Shown here piece by piece: positions 25,481 through 33,749 of a stretch of DNA of 64,000 nucleotides. Position numbers and translations under genes: made by a program. The number at the start of each line of letters is the position of its first letter. Within the stretch, counting starts at the first letter, position 1. Below the pieces are notes generated by a model. That model was not told the DNA's origin and made no database searches. It was given only the letters and a program-made list of their open reading frames with translations. The stretch comes from Mycolicibacterium frederiksbergense (lineage in GTDB: Bacteria > Actinomycetota > Actinomycetes > Mycobacteriales > Mycobacteriaceae), in the NCBI RefSeq assembly GCF_029893345.1, contig NZ_JARXVE010000003.1, forward strand, positions 840,570 through 904,569, in the 5' to 3' direction.

Positions 25481-26365
25481 ATGACGGCCAGCCCTGAGAT
25501 CCACGGAATTCTCGCCTATCCCGTAACGCCATTCACCGACGACAATCAAGTCGATACCGGCAAGCTTGCCGCGCTGGTCGAGCGACTGGTGGCAGATGGA
25601 GCACACGGCATCGTCCCGCTCGGCAGCACCGGCGAGTCCGCCTATCTCACCGAAGCCGAGTTCGATGCTGTCATCGACACCACCATCGGTGTCGTCGGTC
25701 GCCGCGTGCCAGTCATCATCGGCGCCTCCGATCTGACTACCGGCAACACCATTCGACGGGCGCAGTACGCCGAGCGGGCCGGCGGGGACGCAGTGATGGT
25801 GCTACCGATCTCGTATTGGAAGCTCTCCGAACGGGAAATCGTCCAGCACTACGCGGCGATCGGGGCCGCCATCGGAATTCCGATCATGGTGTACAACAAC
25901 CCCGCAACGAGCGGGATCGACATGCGCCCCGAGCTGTTGGTGCAGATGTTCGAGGACATCGACAACGTGACCATGGTCAAGGAATCCACCGGAGACATCA
26001 CCCGCATGGAGCGCATGTCCGAACTCACCGACGGGCGGCTGCCGTTCTACAACGGCAGCAATCCCATGGTGCTCAAGGCCTTCAAGGCGGGGGCCAAGGG
26101 CTGGTGTACGGCGGCGCCGAACCTGCTGCCGCAGCCGTGCCTGGATCTCTATGCCGCAGCACAGGCCGGCGACTGGACGAAGGCCGAGGCCATCTACACC
26201 GAACTCAAGCCTTTCCTGGAGTTCATCGTGGCCGGTGGCCTGCCCACCACGATCAAGGGAGGCCTGGAGCTGTTGGGCAAGGGCGTCGGTGTGCCGCGGC
26301 TCCCCCTGCTGCCACTCGATGGCAACGGGCGCGATGAATTGCGTCGCCTTCTAGAAGTTTCTTGA
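25481..26365 (+). CDS. DHDPS/N-acetylneuraminate lyase family aldolase
   Basis: A 294-residue TIM-barrel class I aldolase. The GSTGES loop is at 48-53, the catalytic Tyr138 is in IMVYNNP, and the Schiff-base Lys167 is in TMVKEST. The family covers DapA, N-acetylneuraminate lyase, 2-keto-3-deoxy-sugar-acid aldolases and dehydratases. Absence of lysine-biosynthesis neighbours and presence of a sugar-type aldolase upstream favour a catabolic 2-keto-acid aldolase or dehydratase. The ATG follows GTAGGAAGAAGG. A terminator 45 bases downstream closes the operon. Confidence 0.88.
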   Translation: MTASPEIHGILAYPVTPFTDDNQVDTGKLAALVERLVADGAHGIVPLGSTGESAYLTEAEFDAVIDTTIGVVGRRVPVIIGASDLTTGNTIRRAQYAERAGGDAVMVLPISYWKLSEREIVQHYAAIGAAIGIPIMVYNNPATSGIDMRPELLVQMFEDIDNVTMVKESTGDITRMERMSELTDGRLPFYNGSNPMVLKAFKAGAKGWCTAAPNLLPQPCLDLYAAAQAGDWTKAEAIYTELKPFLEFIVAGGLPTTIKGGLELLGKGVGVPRLPLLPLDGNGRDELRRLLEVS

Positions 26366-26409
26366 TTCAGGCAACGCCAGGGCCACTCACATCAACTAGG
26401 CCCGTACGC

Positions 26410-26440
26410 CGGGGAGGCGCGTCGGTGACGCGTCTCCCCG
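26410..26440 (+). terminator. Intrinsic terminator of the aldolase operon
   Basis: A 13-bp stem with one mismatch (GGGGAGGCGCGTC / GACGCGTCTCCCC), a 3-base loop and a following T-rich stretch (CTTTCGTGTT). Confidence 0.75.
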
Positions 26441-26639
26441 CTTTCGTGTTGGGAGAATCTGGATCACCGGTAGTTGCACCACGACCAACTGACCGGATCC
26501 CGTGAATTGGTTCACGGCGAACGAGAGTCGTTCATTGATGGTGCAGCTGGCAGCGTCGCAGGCGGCCGTTTGGTAGCGGAGAGCGGTATGCAAGATAAAC
26601 CGCGGCGCATCCGGTGCCGGTCAAGTCCGGCGCGTGAGG

Positions 26640-26804
26640 CTACGGCGTATGGCATTGCGCACTCTCCAGGGCGTTCACCCATTGCTTGATGCGACGTGAA
26701 CCCAGAATTGTCGATACCAGAGCGGCGCCGAGCAATAGCGCTGACGCCAGAAACCACCAGCGCGGACTGGATAGCGCCGACAGACGAGTAGCCGCGGTGT
26801 TCAC
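26640..26804 (-). CDS. Possible small membrane protein downstream of the MocR gene
   Basis: A 54-codon frame with GTG at 26804 preceded by AAGGAGA. It encodes one clear membrane helix (WWFLASALLLGAALVSTILG, about 16-35) and a polar C-terminus with IKQWVNALESAQ. Another short open frame ends at a TGA overlapping this GTG (GTGA). Function unknown. The rest of 26441-26990 shows nothing convincing. The ORF may be fortuitous. Confidence 0.35.
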   Translation of the reverse strand: MNTAATRLSALSSPRWWFLASALLLGAALVSTILGSRRIKQWVNALESAQCHTP

Positions 26805-26990
26805 CAGGTCTCCTTCGGCCGTACAATCTTGGCGTAGTCTCCGCCTTCTTCCTGTGCTCGACGAATGCTAAACGCCTCGATTGTGAAGCGATTCTCTTGG
26901 ATTCCGGTTTGGGTGGTGCTCTCGTGCAACAGTTTTCGCCGACCGCGTGGCGAGACGTCGCATCGAAGTGATGGGCAGTCACGCAGTCGT

Positions 26991-28409
26991 CTACTGCGGC
27001 GTTTCCTGATGGATCAGCTTATTCAGCAGGGCGCAGTGGTCGACGACTTTGTCCTCGGTGATGTTGGTGATCCCGAGAAGCAAACCCTGATGGCGATGGT
27101 CAGGGCGGGAGTACCACGGGGACAGTGCCACCGGCGCTAAGCCGGCGGCAGCAGCGTGGCGGGCTACTTCGCGATCGTGGGCACCGCCCGGCAGGCGCAG
27201 GATCAGAGCCAAGCCCGCCATTGCCTCAACCGGGATGCGACCATCCAGCGCACTCTTGACGGCATCGCGTCGATGAACATACAGCCGTTTCATGCGTCGC
27301 AGGTGGCGCAGGTAATGGCCTTCACGAAGAAATTCGGCCACTGAATGCTGAGTCGCAACAGCAGAGGCAGGACACAGCGCCGTGGCGATATTGGTGAAAG
27401 CGGGAACCAATGAGGCGGGCGCCACCACGAAACCCAGCCGCAACGCGGGATTGATTGTCTTACTGAAAGAACCGAAGTGAATGACACGGCCGTGGGAGTC
27501 CAGGGAGGCAAGCGCCGGGGCGGCCCGGCCGCGAAGCTGCAACTCACTGAGGTAGTCGTCATCAATGATCCAGGCGGATGTTCGTGCGGCCCATTGCAGC
27601 AGCTTGTGGCGACGTGGCAGCGATAACGCCATCCCCAGCGGCGCTTGCTGACCCGAGGTCACCACCGCCAGCGCTGCGTCTCCGGCCGACGAAATGCCGT
27701 CCTGCACAACCAGACCCTCGTCATCGACTGGAACCGGATGGCAGGTCAGGCCAGACAGTTCGAGGGCTACTCGGGTGGCCGGGTACCCCGGTTCTTCCAC
27801 CCATGCCTTCTCGCCCCGCACGTCCAGCGCCCGCAAGACCAGACCGAGTGCGCCGGCGTGGCCGTTGGTGACGAAAATTTGGTCCGCGGTGCAGCGCACG
27901 CCTCGGGCAATCGATAAATGGGCGGCAATTTCCCTGCGCAGCAACAACTCACCCTGTGGATCCGGATTATACACACCATGATCGGCGACTGTGCGCGCCG
28001 ACCGCGCAACCAGCCGCGACCACACCGCGATCGGGAATGCGTCATGCGCCGGCACGCCCATCTGAAATGGCCTGGGGTTGGCGTCGTATGTCAGCCGAAG
28101 ATCGGAAACCACCGGGTGCGTCGGGAGATTCAGCGCCTCGACGGCACCGACCGCCGTGGCGACCGGAATGCAATCTGCCACGAAGGTCCCTGCCGGGCCG
28201 CAAGCCACGATCAGCTGTTCGTCCGCCAACCGTTCATATGCAACCCGCACCGTTCCCCGGGCTACCCCCAGTTGCACCGCCAGGTCACGCCACGATGGCA
28301 ATCGGGCACCGGCCGCCAGACGCCCATCGCGGATCGCGCTGGAGATCCACAGCCGAATCTGTTCAGATACCGCGACGCTCCCGGGGCGGTACAACGGTAT
28401 CGGCAGCAT
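26991..28409 (-). CDS. MocR-type (GntR-aminotransferase) transcriptional regulator
   Basis: A 472-residue MocR protein. The GntR winged helix is at about 12-80 (SWRDLAVQLGVARGTVRVAY), followed by a fold-type I aminotransferase domain. The PLP Lys is at ~317 in SFSKTINPALRLGF, and IIDDDYLSEL (about 281-290) carries the Asp/Tyr that hold the cofactor, so it should bind PLP. The ATG at 28409 is chosen because a longer frame would overlap the divergent gene. Direct repeats ACCATCGGA at 28464-28472 and 28519-28527 in the divergent promoter are candidate binding sites. It probably controls the cupin/AhpD-like pair at 28540-29471. Confidence 0.88.
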   Translation of the reverse strand: MLPIPLYRPGSVAVSEQIRLWISSAIRDGRLAAGARLPSWRDLAVQLGVARGTVRVAYERLADEQLIVACGPAGTFVADCIPVATAVGAVEALNLPTHPVVSDLRLTYDANPRPFQMGVPAHDAFPIAVWSRLVARSARTVADHGVYNPDPQGELLLRREIAAHLSIARGVRCTADQIFVTNGHAGALGLVLRALDVRGEKAWVEEPGYPATRVALELSGLTCHPVPVDDEGLVVQDGISSAGDAALAVVTSGQQAPLGMALSLPRRHKLLQWAARTSAWIIDDDYLSELQLRGRAAPALASLDSHGRVIHFGSFSKTINPALRLGFVVAPASLVPAFTNIATALCPASAVATQHSVAEFLREGHYLRHLRRMKRLYVHRRDAVKSALDGRIPVEAMAGLALILRLPGGAHDREVARHAAAAGLAPVALSPWYSRPDHRHQGLLLGITNITEDKVVDHCALLNKLIHQETPQ

Positions 28410-28539
28410 GGTGCCCACGCCCGACGGTACAACACTTCCCGTAGTTCTTGGGTCTTTCCTTGAACCATCGGACTGGCCACGATGGATGTCAGCAACAGCC
28501 TCCAAAGGGTTCTGGCTCACCATCGGAAGGAAGACGTTC
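28410..28539. promoter_or_regulatory. Divergent promoter region of MocR and cupin genes
   Basis: A 130-base region containing the direct repeat ACCATCGGA (28464 and 28519) and an inverted CCATCG-N9-CGATGG at 28465-28485. Repeated half-sites of this kind are typical of MocR regulation. Confidence 0.45.
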
Positions 28540-29007
28540 ATGGCATCCCGATACATTGTCGGCGTTCTCGCGCTCAGCATCCCACTGGCGGGAGTGGCCC
28601 GCGCCCACGAACCGGGCGGCGGGGGCGCAGGCGCCAACCTGGGCGCCAGTGTGGTCACTGTTTTCGAGCAGCCCATCAGTAACATCCCCGGAAAATCCGT
28701 GATAGTGCAGGAAGTCTCGTATGCGCCGGGCGCCAAGGACGCATCGCACCGACACATGGACTCAGCGTTCATCACGGCCTACGTGGTGTCCGGGTCCATC
28801 CGCAGTCAGGTCGAGGGCGAACCGTTGCAGGTCTACCACGCGGGTCAGACCTGGCAGGAGAATCCCGGCGCTCACCACCTCGTCAGTGAAAATGCCAGTA
28901 GCACTGAGCCCGCGAAGCTGCTGGCGGTATTCGTCGCTGATACCGCCGACGAGAGCAGTCTGACCACCGTCGATCCGACGACCGCGCCGATGGGAGACCA
29001 CCAATGA
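28540..29007 (+). CDS. Exported cupin-domain protein
   Basis: A 155-residue protein with a signal peptide (MASRYIVGVLALSIPLAGVA, cleavage after ARA-HE). The mature part is a single cupin barrel: the first motif has SHRHMDSAFITAYVVSGSI with His and Glu-like positions for metal binding, and the second has QVYHAGQTWQENPGAHHLVS. Exported cupins often act as small-molecule binders or oxidative-stress enzymes. The ATG follows GGAAGGAAG. Its stop overlaps the next start (ATGA), so it is coupled to the AhpD-like gene; both are divergent from the MocR gene. Confidence 0.85.
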   Translation: MASRYIVGVLALSIPLAGVARAHEPGGGGAGANLGASVVTVFEQPISNIPGKSVIVQEVSYAPGAKDASHRHMDSAFITAYVVSGSIRSQVEGEPLQVYHAGQTWQENPGAHHLVSENASSTEPAKLLAVFVADTADESSLTTVDPTTAPMGDHQ

Positions 29008-29471
29008 GTGAGCGAATCGACTACAATCAGGTTGCACCACGAGGCGCGAAAGCCCTTGGCGGCGTGCATCTCTACGTCTCCCAGTCGGGGTTGTCGCCAG
29101 CATTGCTGACCGTGGTGTATCTCCGGGTGTCGTTGATCAACGGATGCGCATACTGCATCGACACCCATTCACGTGAACTGCGGGAACTGGGTATCTCGAA
29201 CGAAAAGATCGCCCTGGTACCGGTGTGGCACGAAGCCGGAGAGTTGTTCGACAACCGAGAGCGGGCCGCTCTGGCATGGGCAGAGACCGTCACCCGGATA
29301 TCGGAGACTGGCGCACCCGACAGCGACTACGAAGCTGCCTCGGCCCACTTCGACGCCAAGGAACTTGTCGATCTGACCATCGCGATCGGGCTGATGAACG
29401 CCTACAACCGTATGGCCATCAGCTTCCGCGCAACACCCGACGCCGTCCACGGCCACAACAGCTCACGCTGA
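29004..29471 (+). CDS. AhpD-like/carboxymuconolactone decarboxylase family protein
   Basis: A 155-residue protein of the AhpD fold with the redox pair Cys48 and Cys51 (NGCAYCIDTHSRELRE) and a nearby His, the proton-relay and disulfide site of alkylhydroperoxidase D-type proteins. It is therefore more likely a peroxidase or disulfide reductase than a muconolactone decarboxylase. Four-base overlap with the exported cupin gene shows coupling. Regulated in all likelihood by the divergent MocR protein. The pair (exported cupin plus AhpD-like) is a recurrent partnership, though its role is not established. Confidence 0.88.
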   Translation: MSERIDYNQVAPRGAKALGGVHLYVSQSGLSPALLTVVYLRVSLINGCAYCIDTHSRELRELGISNEKIALVPVWHEAGELFDNRERAALAWAETVTRISETGAPDSDYEAASAHFDAKELVDLTIAIGLMNAYNRMAISFRATPDAVHGHNSSR

Positions 29472-29498
29472 ATCGGCACTCGGAGGTCGCTGAGCAGT

Positions 29499-29765
29499 TC
29501 AGGCCCCAATGTTGACTTCAATGATCGTTTTTCCCGGAACCCGATGAGCCAGATCGAACGCAGCTGATGCTTGCGCGAGCGGCGCGATGGCACCGATCAG
29601 TAGCTGCAGCCGCCCATCGCGCAGCCGGCGTTCCAGACCAGTCAACTGGTTACGGCCCGATTCGACAACAAAGAAATCCGATCGGGTGTCCTCGCGCCGT
29701 ACGCGGGGTGGTTCGGCAACGGTGACGAGGGCGCCTCCCGAACGAACCAATTGCGTTGAGCGATA
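29499..29765 (-). pseudogene. C-terminal fragment of an MDR quinone-oxidoreductase-like gene
   Basis: The frame encodes only the end of a zinc-less medium-chain reductase: LVRSGGALVTVAEPPRVRRE, DFFVVESGRNQLTGLERRL, then AAFDLAHRVPGKTIIEV before the stop. This matches the last ~85 residues of the family. The catalytic and cofactor domains are absent, and the sequence upstream changes to an unrelated hydrolase fragment. A deletion or rearrangement remnant. Confidence 0.7.
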
Positions 29766-29875
29766 TAGACGCCGTCGAATGCGACGCATGCGGCGAAGCG
29801 GTGCTCGTAGGCGGCCGCCCCCAACGCGAGCAGCCCGCCCAAGGGTGAGCCCAGAAGTTCAACGCAGCGGGACCC
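29756..29875 (-). pseudogene. Fragment of an alpha/beta-hydrolase (nucleophile-elbow region)
   Basis: A short frame with GSPLGGLLALGAAAYEHRFA and ACVAFDGVY, which resembles the nucleophile elbow and following strand of FrsA-type alpha/beta hydrolases (usually GISLGGYLAPRAAAFE). Nothing of the N- or C-terminal parts is present. A related but complementary remnant lies at 33750-34240. Confidence 0.55.
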
Positions 29876-30000
29876 GGCCTGTCGAAGCCGTGGGCGCCAT
29901 CAACATCTGGATGCGCACCCGCCACGGCGCCTACACCCGCATCGACCCGGATGCTGGGAGCACAAGCACCACCGTGTAACCACCCGGGCAACTAGTCAGA

Positions 30001-30027
30001 AGCCCCGCCCGTAAGGACGGGGAGGTT
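30001..30027 (+). repeat. Hairpin resembling the end of an IS605/TnpB-type element
   Basis: AGCCCCGCCC-GTAA-GGACGGGGAGG forms an 8-bp stem with one G-T pair (30003-30010 / 30015-30022). The string closely resembles the conserved right-end / omega-RNA 3' hairpin of IS200/IS605 elements in actinobacteria. No TnpB coding sequence is left, so at most a scar. Confidence 0.4.
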
Positions 30028-30072
30028 CACGCGACTTCATGTCTACATCCCGACGTCTAGGAGAATGTGACG

Positions 30073-30109
30073 TGGACAATAAAGGACGTAGACGTATATG
30101 GTCCTCTAT
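30073..30109 (+). promoter_or_regulatory. Candidate promoter of the kinase-channel-aldolase operon
   Basis: TGGACA (30073-30078), an 18-base spacer, TATGGT (30097-30102). The same spacing and a closely similar -10 occur at the two GGACAC-operator promoters. An inverted repeat ATAAAGGAC / GTCCTCTAT (30079-30087 and 30101-30109, one mismatch) overlaps it and may be an operator. Confidence 0.5.
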
Positions 30110-30136
30110 GCCCATTCATTGTCGATTGGAACAGCC

Positions 30137-31087
30137 ATGAACAATCCGCCCAACCCGACGATTACCTGCGTCGGCAGCACGATGGTCGATCTGAGCACCT
30201 ACCTGTTGCGCATGCCCGACCAGGGGGAGACGGTGTTCGGTCGGGGCTTCAGCCAAGGGTTTGGCGGCAAGGGCGCTAGTCAGGCCGTCATCGCCGCACT
30301 GCTGGGTGCCCGGGTGGCGATGGTGAACACGGTGGCCACGGATTCGTTCGGCCGGGACACCATCACGAATTTCGAGCAGTTCGGTATTGACGTCAGCATG
30401 ATGCGCCAAGTCGACGGCACCTACAGCGGCGTCGCGAACATCCTGGTGTCGCCGGATGGAAATAACCGGATTGTCTTGGGTGCCGGGGCCAATGAGCAGG
30501 TCACTGTCGATCAGGTCAATGATGCATTTCAGACCCTGCCGCCGCCCGATGTCGTGATCTCGCAGCTAGAGATTCCGCAGCCGGCAATTCTTGCTGCCTT
30601 CCAAGGTGGCCGCGCTGCGCGGGCAGTGAATATCCTGAACCCTGGGCCGGCGGCCGCGATTGATCCCGCCATCCTCGAGGCGACGGATTACCTCATTCCC
30701 AACGAGACCGAGTTCGAACTGCTCTACGCAGAGGTGTTCGGCCACGAATGCGGCCGCTATGAAGATGCGATCATCGAATTCGCCCAGGAGATCAAGACCA
30801 ACAGCGTGATCACCCTCGGGGCTCAAGGTGCGCTGCTGTTCGAACTGGGCCAGGAGGCACCGCGCAAATTCAGCGCTCCGATGGTCGCGGCCGTCGACAC
30901 CACGGGCGCAGGTGATGCATTCTGCGGCAGCTTCGCTTATGCGATCGCGGCAGGGCATTCGGCCGCCGCGGCCATCAAACTCGCGATCGGGGTGGCCTCG
31001 GATTCGGTGACGAGACCGGGCACTCAATTGTCTTTCCCGCGAGGCGAAAAACTACAGACCATTGCCGCCGCAGCGCTGGAGGCCTAG
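30137..31087 (+). CDS. PfkB/ribokinase family sugar kinase
   Basis: A 316-residue kinase. GGKGASQAV (about 44-52) is the N-terminal PfkB signature, and DTTGAGDAFCG near 254-264 holds the catalytic Asp and anion hole. ATG 30137 is preferred because it gives the usual N-terminus (ITCVGSTMVDLSTYL); ATG 30098 lies on the -10 box and is too early. It phosphorylates a sugar or polyol in the cytosol. The channel gene starts 2 bases after its stop, then an aldolase and a GntR gene follow, so uptake, phosphorylation and cleavage appear in one operon. Confidence 0.88.
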   Translation: MNNPPNPTITCVGSTMVDLSTYLLRMPDQGETVFGRGFSQGFGGKGASQAVIAALLGARVAMVNTVATDSFGRDTITNFEQFGIDVSMMRQVDGTYSGVANILVSPDGNNRIVLGAGANEQVTVDQVNDAFQTLPPPDVVISQLEIPQPAILAAFQGGRAARAVNILNPGPAAAIDPAILEATDYLIPNETEFELLYAEVFGHECGRYEDAIIEFAQEIKTNSVITLGAQGALLFELGQEAPRKFSAPMVAAVDTTGAGDAFCGSFAYAIAAGHSAAAAIKLAIGVASDSVTRPGTQLSFPRGEKLQTIAAAALEA

Positions 31088-31089
31088 CC

Positions 31090-32016
31090 ATGCGTCCGAA
31101 ACCGGCCCCACCTCCGTGTGAGGCAGAAGGGCCTTCGTGGCGCGCCGCATATATCGGTGAAGCGCTCGGAACGTATCTCATCCTGTTGCTGGGCTGCTCC
31201 GGGGTTGCGGTCGCGTTACTCTACGGCCAGGTAGTCGACCTTATCGCCATGGGAATTGTTTGGGGAAGTGCTGTGGCAGTTGCCGTTTGGGCAACCGTGG
31301 CACTGTCGGGCGCCCACCTCAATCCGGCCGTCACGCTCGCCTTTGCACTTGCCGGCAAGCATCCGTGGCGCCAAGTCGTGCCCTTTTTCCTGTCCCAAAT
31401 CTTGGGTGCATTCCTCGGTGCTGCAACCGTCATGCTGTTCTTCGGTGCTGCGATCGGGAAGTGGATGCAGCATGAAGGGATTAGCGCTGGCGCACCCGGG
31501 TCGGAACGGGCGGCAATGATATTGGTCCCCTTCTCGCCCAACCCCGCGATTGTCGGTTTCGGCGAGGATGCATATGACGCGGTTCCGGTGTGGCGGGGCT
31601 TTGCGGTTGAATTCGTGGTCACCGCCCTGCTGATTCTGGTCGTGCTCATCGTGACGCATCAGCGGACATCGAACAACTTGCCCGCATGGGCGCTCCCGAT
31701 ATCGATCGGTGCATTCATTCTCATGGCCACCGTAGTGGCAGGCGCATTGACGATGACGAGCCTGAACCCTGCACGCGACCTGGGCCCGCGTCTTGTTCTC
31801 GCGTTGATGGACTATGAGTCGATCGCGTTCCCCGGACCGCGAGGTGGTTTGTCGATGTTAATCACCGTTGCTGCGCCCGTTCTCGGCGGACTATTCATGG
31901 GCGTTGCCTACCGCGCGGTGATAGGTCCGGCCTTGGACCACCTGCGCGAACCGGCACCGGTGAGTGGCCGTGAGGACCTGTCCGAAATTGTTCTGCTTCA
32001 ACCTCAGCAACCGTGA
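31090..32016 (+). CDS. MIP family channel, aquaglyceroporin type
   Basis: A 308-residue channel with six helices and two pore motifs: HLNPAVT (NPA 78-80) and SLNPARDLGPR (226-230). The Asp after the second NPAR is the mark of glycerol facilitators rather than water channels. It probably lets a small polyol or sugar alcohol diffuse in, trapped by the kinase encoded just upstream. The N-terminus has ~17 polar residues before the first helix and the C-terminus ~30 after the last. It is 2 bases from the kinase gene and 10 from the aldolase gene. Confidence 0.9.
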   Translation: MRPKPAPPPCEAEGPSWRAAYIGEALGTYLILLLGCSGVAVALLYGQVVDLIAMGIVWGSAVAVAVWATVALSGAHLNPAVTLAFALAGKHPWRQVVPFFLSQILGAFLGAATVMLFFGAAIGKWMQHEGISAGAPGSERAAMILVPFSPNPAIVGFGEDAYDAVPVWRGFAVEFVVTALLILVVLIVTHQRTSNNLPAWALPISIGAFILMATVVAGALTMTSLNPARDLGPRLVLALMDYESIAFPGPRGGLSMLITVAAPVLGGLFMGVAYRAVIGPALDHLREPAPVSGREDLSEIVLLQPQQP

Positions 32017-32026
32017 AGGGATAAGT

Positions 32027-32866
32027 GTGCTCACGTCGGAATCCAAAACCGCTCATGTTTTACCGTCTGTGGCCGAAAGCGGTCGGCAACGGCGTATGGC
32101 CCGATTGTTCGGGGTCGACGGCCGCACGCTGATCGTCGGATATGACCACTCGGTGTCCCAAGGGGCGATAGCCGGCCTCAACGATATTCCGAGTGCTGCT
32201 CGCAAGAGCATCACCGGTGGTGTGGACGGATTGCAGATGGGACTGCACGCAGCCCGGTGGGCCACCCAGGTGCTCGCGACTCACTCCCATATCGGCCTGG
32301 TGATCCGGCTGGATCTGTCCGACGCGGCGGATCACAGCGATCAAGTGAGGTCGTCATCCATCCGTTGGGCCGGCGTGGAGACCGCGCTGGCGGTCAACCC
32401 GGACGCGGTCGTGGTCAACCTTGTCTATGACGAGAGGGATAGCTCAATTACGCGGCAACACACGGGTGTGGTGGGGAGGACCGCTACTGAGTGTGCCCGG
32501 TGGGGAATGCCACTGATGGTGGAGGTCCTCGCCAAGACAGGCTCGCTCGATCCTGCCGCACGCAGTACTGCAACAATCAACGGCGCCCGTATCGCCTTCG
32601 AACTGGGGGCCGACCTGGTCAAGGTCGATTTCACCGCAGACCGCGGCGCATTGCCGGATCTGATGGCAGCAGTACCGGTTCCAGTGTTGATCCGTGGTGG
32701 AGCACCAGCAGGTTCGCTCTCGGATACGCTCAACGATCTCGAACTGGCCATGACCGCTGGGGCGGCCGGCGCGGTGTATGGACGTACCGTCTGGCGCGAC
32801 ACCGACCCGGCCCGGGTGACACGTGCATTGAGCAAGGTCGTCCACGAAGTCGATGCCGATTTGTAG
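32027..32866 (+). CDS. Class I aldolase, DeoC/LacD/LsrF-like
   Basis: A 279-residue TIM-barrel aldolase. GYDHSVSQGAIAGLND (38-53) corresponds to the active-site Asp segment of archaeal-type class I fructose-bisphosphate aldolases and LsrF (usually LDHG...GP). Lys199 in DLVKVDFT is the expected Schiff-base residue, and GAVYGRTVWRDTDPARVTRA is the phosphate-binding end. GTG 32027 is chosen for GAAGGG six bases upstream. It would cleave the phosphorylated product of the kinase. The family also contains thiolase-like and C-C-bond-forming enzymes, so the exact reaction is open. Confidence 0.85.
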   Translation: MLTSESKTAHVLPSVAESGRQRRMARLFGVDGRTLIVGYDHSVSQGAIAGLNDIPSAARKSITGGVDGLQMGLHAARWATQVLATHSHIGLVIRLDLSDAADHSDQVRSSSIRWAGVETALAVNPDAVVVNLVYDERDSSITRQHTGVVGRTATECARWGMPLMVEVLAKTGSLDPAARSTATINGARIAFELGADLVKVDFTADRGALPDLMAAVPVPVLIRGGAPAGSLSDTLNDLELAMTAGAAGAVYGRTVWRDTDPARVTRALSKVVHEVDADL

Positions 32867-32891
32867 CATCGCGCCCACGTATCATCGACGT

Positions 32892-33701
32892 ATGCCGCAA
32901 TCTGTGCCTGAGCTGCACACCGGGGGCGCTGAAGTACTCCATGACCAGATCAGTGAGTTCATCCGGTCGAAGATCACTGCGGGCGCTTGGCCGGCCAATT
33001 ACAAGCTGCGTGCCGAGGTCGATCTCGCCGACGAGTTCGGCGTGGCCAGAGGGACTGTCCGTCGGGCGATCCGGACCCTTGTAGCGGAGGGCATGCTTGT
33101 CCAAAAACACGGCAAGGGAACATTTGTCACTGCCGCTGCCGTTGAGCAGGATCTGATCAACCCCTTGCGGTCGATGGCCGAAGATCTCCGATCCCAAGGT
33201 GTTTCGTACACCACAGAACTGCTCAGTTTCGAGCGGGCCCGCGCGCCCGAACCTCTGCGCGACATTCTTGGAGGCGCGCAGGGAAGCGATGTGTGGGCGA
33301 TGAGGCGTCGGCGCCGAAACGCTGCCGGCGAGCCGATCATGTACATGCTCAACTGGGTGTCGTATTCATTGTGTCCGCAGTTGCCGCGCGACTTGCTCGT
33401 CGATCGCGGGCTGTTCGATGTGCTTGAGAGCGTCTGCGGTCTGCCGATCATGATGGGGCGTCGATCCGTCGAGCCAGCCAGCGCTCCCGAAGACGTCGCA
33501 CGCGCCCTCGACATCAGTCCAGCTTCGCCGGTTCTCTACCTGCAGCAGACCACGTACACCGTCGATGACCAGCCGCTGGAATACTCCGAAGTGTGGACTC
33601 CTCCCGAGCGGATCCGAATCTCTTCGGTTTTGCGTCGGAGCGATACGGCGCGGCCTGGCTCGTCACTCCAGCCGCTTGCCGACCATGCCTTATGGGCGTA
33701 G
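32892..33701 (+). CDS. GntR family regulator with UTRA domain (HutC subfamily)
   Basis: A 269-residue regulator. The winged helix is at about 13-75 (EVDLADEFGVARGTVRRAIR), followed by a UTRA ligand domain (about 95-240; RRRRNAAGEPIMYM, FDVLESVCGL, LEYSEVWTPP), which usually binds a sugar phosphate, amino acid or similar. It starts 26 bases after the aldolase gene and is probably the autoregulated last gene of the operon. Whether it also binds the GGACAC operators at 24.0-24.6 and 37.1 kb cannot be told; those sites do not match the usual HutC-type GTNTAGAC core. Confidence 0.88.
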   Translation: MPQSVPELHTGGAEVLHDQISEFIRSKITAGAWPANYKLRAEVDLADEFGVARGTVRRAIRTLVAEGMLVQKHGKGTFVTAAAVEQDLINPLRSMAEDLRSQGVSYTTELLSFERARAPEPLRDILGGAQGSDVWAMRRRRRNAAGEPIMYMLNWVSYSLCPQLPRDLLVDRGLFDVLESVCGLPIMMGRRSVEPASAPEDVARALDISPASPVLYLQQTTYTVDDQPLEYSEVWTPPERIRISSVLRRSDTARPGSSLQPLADHALWA

Positions 33702-33749
33702 CCACCGGCAATCGGGATCTGCGCAATGCCCGCGAAGTACCCCTTTGAT

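Noticed and set aside
28410..28775. N-terminal extension of the MocR frame to 28775
   Set aside because: It would overlap the exported cupin gene on the other strand, and a full GntR domain starts just after ATG 28409.
29876..29991. Minus-strand frame upstream of the hydrolase fragment as part of the same gene
   Set aside because: The residues (GAVAGAHPDVDGAHGFD) do not match a hydrolase and the frame changes; left unassigned.
30098..30136. Start of the sugar kinase at ATG 30098
   Set aside because: That ATG overlaps the -10 box; the family N-terminus begins at ATG 30137.
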